Shown piece by piece: positions 1-7,262 of a DNA stretch of 34,134 bases. Positions within the stretch are counted from its first letter, which is position 1, and the number at the start of each line of letters is the position of its first letter. The stretch covers positions 1 to 34,134 of the forward strand of contig NZ_JACGVG010000022.1 in NCBI RefSeq assembly GCF_014077095.1, given 5' to 3'. The translations under genes and the position numbers were made by a program. Below the pieces are notes generated by a model. The model worked only from the letters and a program-made list of their open reading frames with translations, did not search any database and was not told the DNA's origin. The stretch comes from Colwellia sp. MB02u-6 (lineage in GTDB: Bacteria; Pseudomonadota; Gammaproteobacteria; Enterobacterales; Alteromonadaceae).

Positions 1-5
1 ACAAT

Positions 6-82
6 TGGCGGAGTGGACGGGACTCGAACCCGCGACCCCCGGCGTGACAGGCCGGTATTCTAACCAACTGAACTACCACTCC
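6..82 (-). tRNA. tRNA-Asp (GTC), copy 1
   Basis: The reverse strand reads a complete 77-nt tRNA that begins GGAGTGGTAGTTCAG and ends in an encoded CCA. The anticodon loop CTGTCAC carries GTC (Asp), and the T-arm GGTTCGAGTCCC is canonical. The sequence is very close to E. coli tRNA-Asp. It is the last of three identical copies in transcription order within this window. The five bases beyond its 3' end match the spacer that follows the next copy, so further copies may lie to the left of the window. Confidence 0.98.
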
Positions 83-133
83 ACACATCTTGCTTCTGTA
101 AATTTTAAAAGGACTTACAACCTTTGAAACAAT

Positions 134-210
134 TGGCGGAGTGGACGGGACTCGAACCCGCGACCCCCGGCGTGACAGGCCGGTATTCTAACCAACTGAA
201 CTACCACTCC
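134..210 (-). tRNA. tRNA-Asp (GTC), copy 2
   Basis: This 77-nt gene appears identical to the copies at 6-82 and 262-338, with the same GTC anticodon and encoded CCA. It is separated by 51 nt from each neighbour. It belongs to a 128-bp tandem array and is presumably co-transcribed from the promoter at 376-413. Confidence 0.98.
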
Positions 211-261
211 ACACATCTTGCTTCTGTAAATTTTAAAAGGACTTACAACCTTTTGATTAAT

Positions 262-338
262 TGGCGGAGTGGACGGGACTCGAACCCGCGACCCCCGGCG
301 TGACAGGCCGGTATTCTAACCAACTGAACTACCACTCC
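262..338 (-). tRNA. tRNA-Asp (GTC), copy 3, promoter-proximal
   Basis: This is the first tRNA-Asp of the array in transcription order. It is identical to the two downstream copies and has an encoded CCA. Its 5' end lies about 40 nt downstream of a strong promoter-like element (376-413). A tRNA-Asp close to dnaQ is also known in E. coli (aspV), so the association looks ancestral and the multiplication local. Confidence 0.98.
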
Positions 339-375
339 ACATATTAATCACTGCTTTCAACACAACTCGTTGAAT

Positions 376-413
376 GCGGCCGAGATAATACGGTTAAGAT
401 TCGATGCCGTCAA
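376..413 (-). promoter_or_regulatory. Sigma70 promoter of the tRNA-Asp array with GC-rich discriminator
   Basis: On the minus strand there is a -35 TTGACG (408-413), a 17-nt spacer and a -10 TATTAT (385-390), followed by a GC-rich discriminator CTCGGCCGC (376-384). This is the classic layout of a growth-rate- and ppGpp-controlled stable-RNA promoter. It points at the first tRNA-Asp, whose 5' end is about 40 nt further on. Confidence 0.85.
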
Positions 414-508
414 CCAGTTTTTTCCATTCATTTGTTTATATGTCTAATTGATGAGCAATACGACGTTTTTAACAGCAAAAATCCAAAATAAAATACCATT
501 AAGCCATT

Positions 509-1903
509 TTATTTACGCTTTTTACGTCGTATAAAAACAAACATCAGTGCGGCAATTATGATCACCAAGCTGTTTCCACCAACAATATACAAAAGTGTTG
601 CTTGTTGTTTGTTGGCAACTTTAGCTTCTTGTATTGCTTTTACTTGGGCAAGTTTTTCAGCTGCAATCGCTACATTAGCGATTGCTTGTGCACTTTTTTG
701 CTCAGAGGTTAAATTATTAGACCCGTGGTTAACCGATAAGATACCTGTTTTGGGTAAGCGGTCAACGTTAAAAGTAAACTCAGGTAATATTGTTTGAAAC
801 TCTCTGCCGTTTTGAATATCACCAAACACCCTTACTTTTATACGGTGCACTCCAGGCTCGGCAAAGGCAATTGTATGCGTACGGGTTAGTCCTCGCTCTT
901 GTACTACAGTAAAAGGTTCTACTTGTTGATCTGGAAAGGTCACTTTGCCTTGAATGAGAATACTGTCAGCGTTGACTAAACTATCATCAATAGTAAATGT
1001 AACCATATGAGTATTATTTTCACCTTGGTTTGTCACTACTGATATGCTGATGGGATTTTTCTGCACTACAATCGGCTTTTGTCGTAACTCTCTTGTGATC
1101 ATAGGTATTTTAACGATATAAATAGGTTGCCACTCGCCTGGGGCAAAATCCAACTCAAATTCACCAGTAAATAAGCTGTCATTGGCATGTTCGTCTAAAT
1201 CTCTGCCGTTATCATGAAATGAAGCTAATTGAATCGGCGCTGCGCCAAAATTATCGAAGGCCGAGTTATTGGTACTAAAAAAATCAACATTAAGTGTTAA
1301 TACGTCTTGAAATAAAGGGTCGTCAATGATCAAATCACCATTAAATAGGCGCGCTACCACTTTTAATGTTTCACCTTGTAAAATAATTTCGGGTAGTGGT
1401 GTCACTTCTAATCTAATTTCTGATACCACCATAATTTTACTGTTGGCTTGTACTTGTCCTATCACTTGCCATGGACCAATCATGGGTGACTTTATCTTGA
1501 GCATATCGAAGGTTAGATCATCAAACCATTGCACTTTATCTTCAGGGTAATTGTTGATGTTTAGTTTTGAACCATCGGGGCGGATAAGAATAATGGGGTT
1601 GGCGCCACTGCGGCGATAAAATATCAGTGTTACTTCATCAAGTTGTTCGTCAATACGAAAGCGATTGTCAAAATAAGGTATTTGATTAGTGGCACTATCA
1701 TCAACATATTCAATTTCAGCGCCTATTTGCTGCGCATTTGCGCTTAAGCTAAACAATAGTGCCATTATCACCTGAGCACAGCGTTCTATGAATAATGGTT
1801 TGGTGTTAAACAAAGCTATTTTTGCTTTACTTTTTTCTATCGTATTTATTTCAGCCTTGACTATTTCAACCCTATTTATGTCAATCCTGCTTATTTCAAC
1901 CAT
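509..1903 (-). CDS. TIGR03503-type envelope protein with C-terminal TM and basic tail
   Basis: The 464-residue protein resembles the gammaproteobacterial family TIGR03503 of unknown function, which I recall as a dnaQ-linked conserved protein. It has a hydrophobic signal-like stretch ending SLSANAQ (about residues 47-58), a long beta-rich periplasmic part, and a C-terminal helix preceded by VGGNS and followed by RRKKRK. The ATG overlaps the 3' end of dnaQ by 13 nt, which suggests translational coupling. An AAAGGGG lies 10 nt upstream. The first ~30 residues (two VEI..-type decapeptide units) are odd for a secreted protein. A TTG at residue 31 would give a normal-length signal peptide but lacks a clear ribosome site. 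The C-terminus resembles a GlyGly-CTERM sorting tail, which would make the protein a possible rhombosortase substrate. That last point is inference. Confidence 0.85.
   Translation of the reverse strand: MVEISRIDINRVEIVKAEINTIEKSKAKIALFNTKPLFIERCAQVIMALLFSLSANAQQIGAEIEYVDDSATNQIPYFDNRFRIDEQLDEVTLIFYRRSGANPIILIRPDGSKLNINNYPEDKVQWFDDLTFDMLKIKSPMIGPWQVIGQVQANSKIMVVSEIRLEVTPLPEIILQGETLKVVARLFNGDLIIDDPLFQDVLTLNVDFFSTNNSAFDNFGAAPIQLASFHDNGRDLDEHANDSLFTGEFELDFAPGEWQPIYIVKIPMITRELRQKPIVVQKNPISISVVTNQGENNTHMVTFTIDDSLVNADSILIQGKVTFPDQQVEPFTVVQERGLTRTHTIAFAEPGVHRIKVRVFGDIQNGREFQTILPEFTFNVDRLPKTGILSVNHGSNNLTSEQKSAQAIANVAIAAEKLAQVKAIQEAKVANKQQATLLYIVGGNSLVIIIAALMFVFIRRKKRK
1841..1900 (-). repeat. Diverged 30-nt tandem duplication at the start of the TIGR03503-type gene
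   Basis: Codons 2-11 and 12-21 of the downstream gene encode VEISRIDINR and VEIVKAEINT. The two 30-nt units agree at about 23 positions. GTTGAAATA starts each unit, and GA(C/A)ATAAATA(G/C)G ends it. The repeat lies just past the dnaQ stop codon and lengthens the N-terminus ahead of the signal peptide. Confidence 0.6.
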
Positions 1904-2625
1904 AGTGGCGCAGCCCCTTTGTCATTAACAATAACTAAACGATTTTTGTGCTCAACTAGTTCATCGGCAGTAGCAACCAAAACCTTTAATTTTTGGTTGC
2001 TACTATTCACCCTGCGAATGGCGTTGGCATCTTCTACTTGGCTGTCACCTGATTGCAAGTTCAACGTTGCCTGTTTACGGGTCATTTCAATGTAAACAAA
2101 CGCCAGTAACTGCGCATCTATTAACGCACCATGGTAAGTACGGTCAATTAATTTATCAACCTTATAAAAACGGGCTAAGTAATCTAAGGTCTTAGGTGAG
2201 CCAAATTCGTCTTTGGCTACTTTTAAGGTATCGGTAATACTACAAATATCAGTTGTTTTAGGCAGGCCTCGCACCATCGAAAACTCATGGTCCATAAAAC
2301 CAACATCAAACTTGGCATTATGAATAACTAAACGAGCACCTTTAATAAAATTAACAAAATCTTGGCTTACTTGTTCAAACACTGGTTTGTCACGTAAAAA
2401 ATCGTCGGTTAAACCATGAATATTAATAACTTCTTGGTCCATTACCATTTGTATGCCGCGCACCGTTGGCTTAACATAAACGTGAAAATTTCTGCCTGTG
2501 AGCTGACGGTTGATCATCTCTACACAACCAATTTCAACAATACGGTGCCCTTCACGAGGATTGAGACCTGTGGTTTCTGTATCCAGTATGATCAGCCGTT
2601 CGTCTTGTGTATTTTGTTCAATCAA
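1891..2625 (-). CDS. dnaQ: DNA polymerase III epsilon subunit (3'-5' proofreading exonuclease)
   Basis: DnaQ proofreads the replicative polymerase as part of the core with alpha and theta. The 244-residue length matches the family. All DEDDh residues are visible: D15 and E17 in DTETTG, D107 in HNAKFDVGF, H165 in TYHGALID, and D170. The C-terminal part (about 190-244) corresponds to the alpha-binding tail. The start is TTG at 2625, preceded by AAGGG at 7-nt spacing. No ATG lies between it and the catalytic DTETTG. The next gene overlaps its stop codon. In enterobacteria rnhA is divergent to dnaQ, but here DUF2919 and DUF599 genes lie upstream on the same strand. A tRNA-Asp downstream is shared with E. 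coli (aspV). Confidence 0.97.
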   Translation of the reverse strand: MIEQNTQDERLIILDTETTGLNPREGHRIVEIGCVEMINRQLTGRNFHVYVKPTVRGIQMVMDQEVINIHGLTDDFLRDKPVFEQVSQDFVNFIKGARLVIHNAKFDVGFMDHEFSMVRGLPKTTDICSITDTLKVAKDEFGSPKTLDYLARFYKVDKLIDRTYHGALIDAQLLAFVYIEMTRKQATLNLQSGDSQVEDANAIRRVNSSNQKLKVLVATADELVEHKNRLVIVNDKGAAPLWLK

Positions 2626-2686
2626 TGTCTAACCCTTAAATTTTTGTCATGCCTTTTTTTACATGATGGTATGAAGACTTTTAATG

Positions 2687-3178
2687 TCACTTTTCAGGTA
2701 AAGCTTCAGGAAATTCTGCAATGTTAATGGTAAGTCTTTTACTCAATAAAATATAGACAATCGCAGATATTACCAACGAACAATGCATTAGCAACCAAGT
2801 TATCGATTGAAGTTGCCAAATAAAATAGCCTAAAACTCCAATAAGCAAATCAAAAGTTAACGCTACAATGAGTAATACTTTACATTTTCGCCAACAAATA
2901 CGTACCCAAATTTGCGCTTTAGGTCGGCGTAAACTTAATATAAGTACAATAAATAAGCCAATAACACCTGACGCTAAATTTAAATAAAACAGTGCTGTTT
3001 GTGGAAAAACCCATTGAATCATACCCACGTGATCACGCATATTAGTCACTGACATGATCCAAATAATATAGGCACGCAATATAAACAGTAAAATAATGTA
3101 AATACCGGGTGCTAATTTTAAGCAGTCAAAGCTATCAAAGTGTTTTGGTAAAAAGTGGGCGTAATATTTAGCTGACAT
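2687..3178 (-). CDS. DUF2919 family inner-membrane protein (YfeZ-like)
   Basis: The 163-residue protein has about four hydrophobic segments (roughly residues 24-42, 60-80, 103-120 and 126-147). It has the family's opening pattern: a short polar N-terminus with FDCLKLAPGIY, then a long helix containing LRAYIIWIMS. This matches DUF2919, which includes E. coli YfeZ and has no known function. The gene starts 6 nt after the DUF599 gene stops and lies 61 nt ahead of dnaQ on the same strand, so all three are probably co-transcribed. Confidence 0.8.
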   Translation of the reverse strand: MSAKYYAHFLPKHFDSFDCLKLAPGIYIILLFILRAYIIWIMSVTNMRDHVGMIQWVFPQTALFYLNLASGVIGLFIVLILSLRRPKAQIWVRICWRKCKVLLIVALTFDLLIGVLGYFIWQLQSITWLLMHCSLVISAIVYILLSKRLTINIAEFPEALPEK

Positions 3179-3184
3179 AAACCA

Positions 3185-3949
3185 TTACTTATCAATAACA
3201 CTTTGATCAATTTCTGTTTTGTTGTCCGCTTTTGCATGCCTAGCAACAGACTCAATTTCTAAATACTTTTGCCCTAAGGTAATCGCTTTTACTGCTTTTG
3301 AGCGAAATTCTCGGTTGTACAAAGTATAAACAACAAATAAGCTGGCTATCATAAAAACTAATGGATGAAAAAACCAACATAAAGCAGCAATAGAGAAATA
3401 ATAAGAGCGTAAACCATAGTTATAAGCATGAGCCGCTTGGTCTTGCACTACGGCTATTTGTTCAGCGTATTTTTTCAAATTTTCATTGTGACCACTCGGG
3501 TCAAACGGACAAGCACCAATCATAACATTCACAAAACCATATTGGCGCATTGACCAAGTAAATTGAAAAAATGACAAAACAAAAATGAACGCCAGCAAAC
3601 TGAGCTTTAATTGGATCATCACATGATTAGGAAAGTTAGCATATGGAATGGAGCCAATCACTGACTCAAGTCGCTCAACTTGAGCAAACAGTGTTAAAAC
3701 ACCAGCTAATATTAACAAAGTAGAGGAAGCAAAAAAGGCAATATTACGTTCTAAATTAGCGAGTAATGCGGCCTCACTAACCCGAACATCACGGCCAATA
3801 ACTTCATTCATCCAGTAAATTCTATGTTGATGCAAGCATCTTGCAACACAGTTCGTTGTTTTTGCTTTTTTACGTGAAAACCCGGTATACCCCACCCAAC
3901 AAATAAAAAAACAGCAAAGCGCGATAACATCAAGCAGAGAAAATGGCAT
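3185..3949 (-). CDS. DUF599 family inner-membrane protein
   Basis: The 254-residue protein begins with a hydrophobic helix followed by WVGYTGFSRKKAK. It then has RIYWMNEVIGRDVRVSEAAL, LANLERNIAFFASSTLLILAG and further TM segments, the pattern of DUF599 (PF04654), a conserved four- to five-TM family of unknown function. It heads the minus-strand run DUF599-DUF2919-dnaQ-TIGR03503. No clear ribosome site precedes the ATG. The charged C-terminal ~30 residues (KADNKTEIDQSVIDK) are predicted cytoplasmic. Confidence 0.8.
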   Translation of the reverse strand: MPFSLLDVIALCCFFICWVGYTGFSRKKAKTTNCVARCLHQHRIYWMNEVIGRDVRVSEAALLANLERNIAFFASSTLLILAGVLTLFAQVERLESVIGSIPYANFPNHVMIQLKLSLLAFIFVLSFFQFTWSMRQYGFVNVMIGACPFDPSGHNENLKKYAEQIAVVQDQAAHAYNYGLRSYYFSIAALCWFFHPLVFMIASLFVVYTLYNREFRSKAVKAITLGQKYLEIESVARHAKADNKTEIDQSVIDK

Positions 3950-4028
3950 AGTATTTACAAAGACTTATCATTTTTAATAAAGATGAAGTTATTATGCTCT
4001 ACAATTTTTTAAGATTCGAGTAATCATT

Positions 4029-4061
4029 CATTAATTCTTCATTAATTCTTCATTAATTCTT
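4029..4061. repeat. Three perfect 11-bp direct repeats (CATTAATTCTT)
   Basis: CATTAATTCTT occurs three times head to tail, followed by a degenerate fourth copy (CATAATTTCTG) and preceded by a partial CATT. The 11-bp period is close to one DNA helical turn, so the phased A/T tracts may bend the DNA. The array lies about 80-110 bp upstream of the DUF599 start codon and could be part of that gene's promoter. Confidence 0.85.
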
Positions 4062-4549
4062 CATAATTTCTGTATAACTTTTGTATAATAATATTAATTA
4101 AAGTAACGAATTAGGTTACTTGACGTTATACTAAAAAAGCTAAAAAATAGGATGGTAAATTAATCGTATTAACAAGTAACTAGGTAATAAAAACTGCTTT
4201 ATCAGCCAAGTTAATTGTAACCTAAATAAGCGCCTAAACGCTAAAATTAAGCAAAACTAGCCCATTGAACCCCGATGGCGAAAAGGTATTTATTACTCAA
4301 TTAACCGATTGACACACTGCCTAGCAATTTAATCTACAAACTTTGTATTTTTTATTAATCATCGCCAAAAAAATCATTCAACTATTGATCTCGCGCTTCT
4401 AAATTAACGCCCAAAATATGCACCGACATAGCAAAAGGTCATCGACCAAGCGACTCTCTATCGCATTAAAATCAGGTTCTGAATGAACGCGTTTGTTGAT
4501 TAAACCTAGCGATGCTTAGCTTACATAAGCCTCATACTTTGTCTCATCA

Positions 4550-4571
4550 ATGACACTATAAATAGTGTCAT
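4550..4571. promoter_or_regulatory. 22-bp palindrome, candidate repressor operator
   Basis: ATGACACTAT and ATAGTGTCAT form perfect 10-bp arms around a 2-bp AA centre. The size and symmetry fit a dimeric repressor site such as those of TetR or GntR regulators. It lies about 190 bp upstream of the TTG start of the outer-membrane gene and about 120 bp upstream of a weak promoter candidate. No regulator gene is adjacent, so the protein that binds it is unknown. Confidence 0.55.
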
Positions 4572-4689
4572 AAGTAACAAAATAAGTAAGGTCATATTTT
4601 TATATTGCTAAAGAAACCATCATTAACAGAGGCTTTTTTCTACTAAAACAGAAGTTTGCATTGCCATTGGTTAGTAAATTTGTAACAAT

Positions 4690-4718
4690 TTGTGAAAAGG
4701 AATTCTAGTTAATGTAAA
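4690..4718 (+). promoter_or_regulatory. Weak sigma70 promoter candidate for the outer-membrane gene
   Basis: TTGTGA (4690-4695), a 17-nt spacer and TGTAAA (4713-4718) lie about 45 nt upstream of the start codon. Each hexamer matches the consensus at about four of six positions. AT-rich alternatives occur just downstream, so the assignment is tentative. Confidence 0.3.
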
Positions 4719-4763
4719 AGTTATTACGTTAAAATATAAAATAATAAGATTGGAGTGGTAAAT

Positions 4764-7052
4764 TTGAAGTTTAGTATTCGTGGCTTATCTATATTCGCCA
4801 GCGCATTTATACTATTTATACAGCCTAGTGTTGCTCAAGAAAACACCGTTAAACTGGCACAATTAAATATTCCCCATGTAGACCTTAAATTAGAAATTGA
4901 CGGTAAGTTAAATGATGCTATATGGCAGCAAGCCCTTGATGTATCTCTTAATATTGTTAACAGCCCTTGGAACAATAAATCCAGCCCAGTTTTAACAACC
5001 GCAAAAATTGTTGAAAATGGCGAGTTTCTTTACATCGCTTTTATTGCCCAAGATCCTAACCCTGAATTAATTCAAGGATTTTTAGGTGACCGCGATACTC
5101 GCTGGAGAGATGACTTAGTTGGTTTTAAATTAGATACTTACAATAATCGCCGTTTAAACTACGAGTTTTTTGTTAATCCACACGGCATACAACATGACGC
5201 TATTTTCAATGAAATGACCGGCAGTAAAGACGAAGCGTGGGATGGTATTTGGCAATCTGCCGGTAAAATAACAAACACTGGCTATCAAGTTGAAATTGCG
5301 ATTCCCTATCATATTTTAAATTTTGACGAAAATGACGATGTTAAAACTTGGGCAATGGAGTTAGTGCGCTTATACCCACGTGATACACGTTTACGGATAT
5401 CTCACATTGAACTTGATCGCGACGATGCTTGTTGGTTATGTCAAATCCCAGAAATAACTGGATTTAAAGACGCTAAAGCCAGCAAAAATATTATGATAAC
5501 GCCAACCCTAGTCACGAGTAAAAGCGAAAGTCGTGAAATATTTGCGCCAAAAACAGATTGGCAAAGTGAAAACGATATTGATGCCGGTTTAGATCTACGT
5601 TGGGGCATTAATGCCAACACTTTATTAAATGTTACCGTCAACCCCGATTTTTCTAATGTTGAATCAGATGCCGGTCAGTTAAGTGTTAATAAAACCTTCT
5701 CATTATTTTATGATGAAAAACGTCAGTTTTTTGTTGAAAATTCAGAATATTTTTCCAGTAACTTTGATCTTGTCTACACGCGCAACATTGCCGACCCAGA
5801 ATACGGCGCTAAACTAACAGGCACCCAAGGCCAACATAGTTATGGCGCATTTATGACCAATGATACGCAAACCAATATTATTCTGCCTGGTAATACTAGA
5901 TCAAGATTAATTGCATTAGATGAAAAGAGTGAATCAGGGGCAATAAAATATCGCTATGATGTTAACGACGATTTATCTCTTGGTGTTATTAGCACGTTAC
6001 GCCAAACCGATAGTTATCATAATTTTGTCTCAGGACTTGATTCAAAGTATCGTCTAAATGATTCAAACTCATTCCAAGCACAGATATTGGTGGCAGATAC
6101 TAAAGACTCGGCACAATTTACCAACAGCGGCCAAACAGAAAACTTTAACGACCGTGCCTTTAAAATTCAGTATGAACATGATTCTGAATATTGGCAGGTG
6201 TTTTCAGAACATCAAGAGATAGGCACAAAATTTCGTGCTGATTTAGGTTTTATGCCACGTGCTGATTATCAAAAGAGTAACGTGTTGGTTAATCGCTTTA
6301 TCTATGGCGAGCCTGATAGTGCTTGGCAAAAAATGAAGTTTGCTGGCCAATGGCAAATATTACACAATGAGAACGGTGAGTTATTAGAGCGCTCAGTCTC
6401 TTCAAGCTTCAGTATTGATGGACCAATGCTATCAGTGTTTGATGCAAAGCTGGTTAGCGCTGATAAAATTGGCTTACGTCGTCATGAACTAGATTTTAAT
6501 TTACCTATTGATAATAGCATTGACGGTAACACCAAGCGTTTCCAAGAAAATCAGTTCGTTATCTATGGTTATATTCAGCCAACAGCGCAATTCTCCACTG
6601 AGCTTGAATTAACCATTGGTGATAAAATTGATTATGTTAATGACCGACTTGGTGATATTACAGCGCTTTACGGCTACATAAATTATAACGTTAATAAACA
6701 TTTAGAGTTTGAGTTTTCGCATACCTACAGTAATTTAGAGGCCAATAATGCCAACGTGTTTACCGAAAACTTAACTGAACTTCGTGTTTCATACCAGTTT
6801 AATATTTATAGCTATTTGAAATTAAACGTTGTTTACACTGATATTGATTTTAACCTAGATAATAATCCCAGCGCCCATTCAGTAAAAGATAACAACTTCT
6901 CAACACAGCTAATTTATGCTTATAAGATAAACCCACAAACCGTTTTTTACTTGGGCTATTCAGATAATAGTTATCAAGATGATAAATTGAAAAAATTAAC
7001 GCGAGATCAACGTACCATTTACAGTAAAATTAGTTATGCATGGTTGCCCTAA
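4764..7052 (+). CDS. CBM9-like / DUF5916 outer-membrane beta-barrel protein
   Basis: The protein has about 762 residues. A signal peptide (KFSIRGLSIFASAF, then QPSVAQ) is followed by a family-9-like carbohydrate-binding domain: IDGKLNDAIW, then FVNPHGIQHD and WDGIWQSAGK (about residues 25-215). The rest is rich in alternating beta strands and aromatic residues, including NPDFSNVESDAGQ and FFVENSEYF, as in DUF5916 proteins. It probably sits in the outer membrane as a barrel. The substrate is unknown, and a sugar or glycan role is only suggested by the CBM9 fold. The start chosen is TTG at 4764, because GGAG (4752-4755) lies 8 nt upstream. The frame also opens at GTG 4755, but that codon overlaps the ribosome site. 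The gene stands alone, with an operator-like palindrome upstream. Confidence 0.85.
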   Translation: MKFSIRGLSIFASAFILFIQPSVAQENTVKLAQLNIPHVDLKLEIDGKLNDAIWQQALDVSLNIVNSPWNNKSSPVLTTAKIVENGEFLYIAFIAQDPNPELIQGFLGDRDTRWRDDLVGFKLDTYNNRRLNYEFFVNPHGIQHDAIFNEMTGSKDEAWDGIWQSAGKITNTGYQVEIAIPYHILNFDENDDVKTWAMELVRLYPRDTRLRISHIELDRDDACWLCQIPEITGFKDAKASKNIMITPTLVTSKSESREIFAPKTDWQSENDIDAGLDLRWGINANTLLNVTVNPDFSNVESDAGQLSVNKTFSLFYDEKRQFFVENSEYFSSNFDLVYTRNIADPEYGAKLTGTQGQHSYGAFMTNDTQTNIILPGNTRSRLIALDEKSESGAIKYRYDVNDDLSLGVISTLRQTDSYHNFVSGLDSKYRLNDSNSFQAQILVADTKDSAQFTNSGQTENFNDRAFKIQYEHDSEYWQVFSEHQEIGTKFRADLGFMPRADYQKSNVLVNRFIYGEPDSAWQKMKFAGQWQILHNENGELLERSVSSSFSIDGPMLSVFDAKLVSADKIGLRRHELDFNLPIDNSIDGNTKRFQENQFVIYGYIQPTAQFSTELELTIGDKIDYVNDRLGDITALYGYINYNVNKHLEFEFSHTYSNLEANNANVFTENLTELRVSYQFNIYSYLKLNVVYTDIDFNLDNNPSAHSVKDNNFSTQLIYAYKINPQTVFYLGYSDNSYQDDKLKKLTRDQRTIYSKISYAWLP

Positions 7053-7093
7053 GTATTAATACCAGCAGCTAAGTTAATCTTAATCACATCAGC

Positions 7094-7138
7094 TATCAAT
7101 GTAATCAATGACCAAATAAGCGCTTGATTACGCTGATA
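7094..7138. terminator. Long imperfect hairpin after the outer-membrane gene
   Basis: TATCAATGTAATCAA (7094-7108) and TTGATTACGCTGATA (7124-7138) pair at 13 of 15 positions around a 15-nt loop. It lies about 40 nt past the stop codon of the outer-membrane gene and faces the convergent RDD gene. There is no T-tract, so it may not be a classical intrinsic terminator. Confidence 0.35.
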
Positions 7139-7262
7139 ACTGACAGTGCAACACAGGTTAATGACTCTTCCTACTCCCCTTGTGCCTAAAGGCAGGCACA
7201 TTTTAACTTTTGTTGTTCAGTACTCAACCAGTTTTCGAAGCTATTTAATAATAGCAGTGGTT

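Larger units (their letters stand above)
1..261. repeat. 128-bp tandem repeat containing tRNA-Asp plus spacer
   Basis: Units 6-133 and 134-261 each hold one tRNA-Asp and a 51-nt spacer. The spacers are identical for about 43 nt (83-125 versus 211-253) and differ only in the last few bases. A third tRNA at 262-338 starts the next unit, and the flank beyond it is unrelated. Bases 1-5 match 129-133, so the array probably continues outside the window. Identity over non-coding spacer points to recent duplication or ongoing homogenisation by recombination. Confidence 0.9.
3950..4763. other. Gene-free 0.8-kb regulatory region between divergent genes
   Basis: No protein-coding frame or RNA gene is convincing here. 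The region separates the DUF599/dnaQ run (leftward) from the outer-membrane gene (rightward). It holds an 11-bp tandem repeat (4029-4061), an AT-rich stretch with TATAAT-like boxes near 4084-4100, a small inverted repeat GTAAC/GTTAC near 4102-4118, and a 22-bp palindrome (4550-4571). It is longer than most spacers in this window. Confidence 0.6.

Noticed and set aside
1-338. Regularly spaced repeats suggesting a CRISPR array
   Set aside because: The repeated unit is a complete tRNA-Asp gene of 77 nt and the spacers are near-identical, not unique.
558-797. 79-codon plus-strand open frame opposite the TIGR03503-type gene
   Set aside because: It is antisense to a well-supported gene and has no family features. 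It is a reading-frame shadow.
4141-4165. GGATGGTAA(A/G)TTAA block shared with 8635-8651 upstream of cysK
   Set aside because: The match is only about 15 bp in AT-rich sequence and could be chance. There is no third copy in the window.
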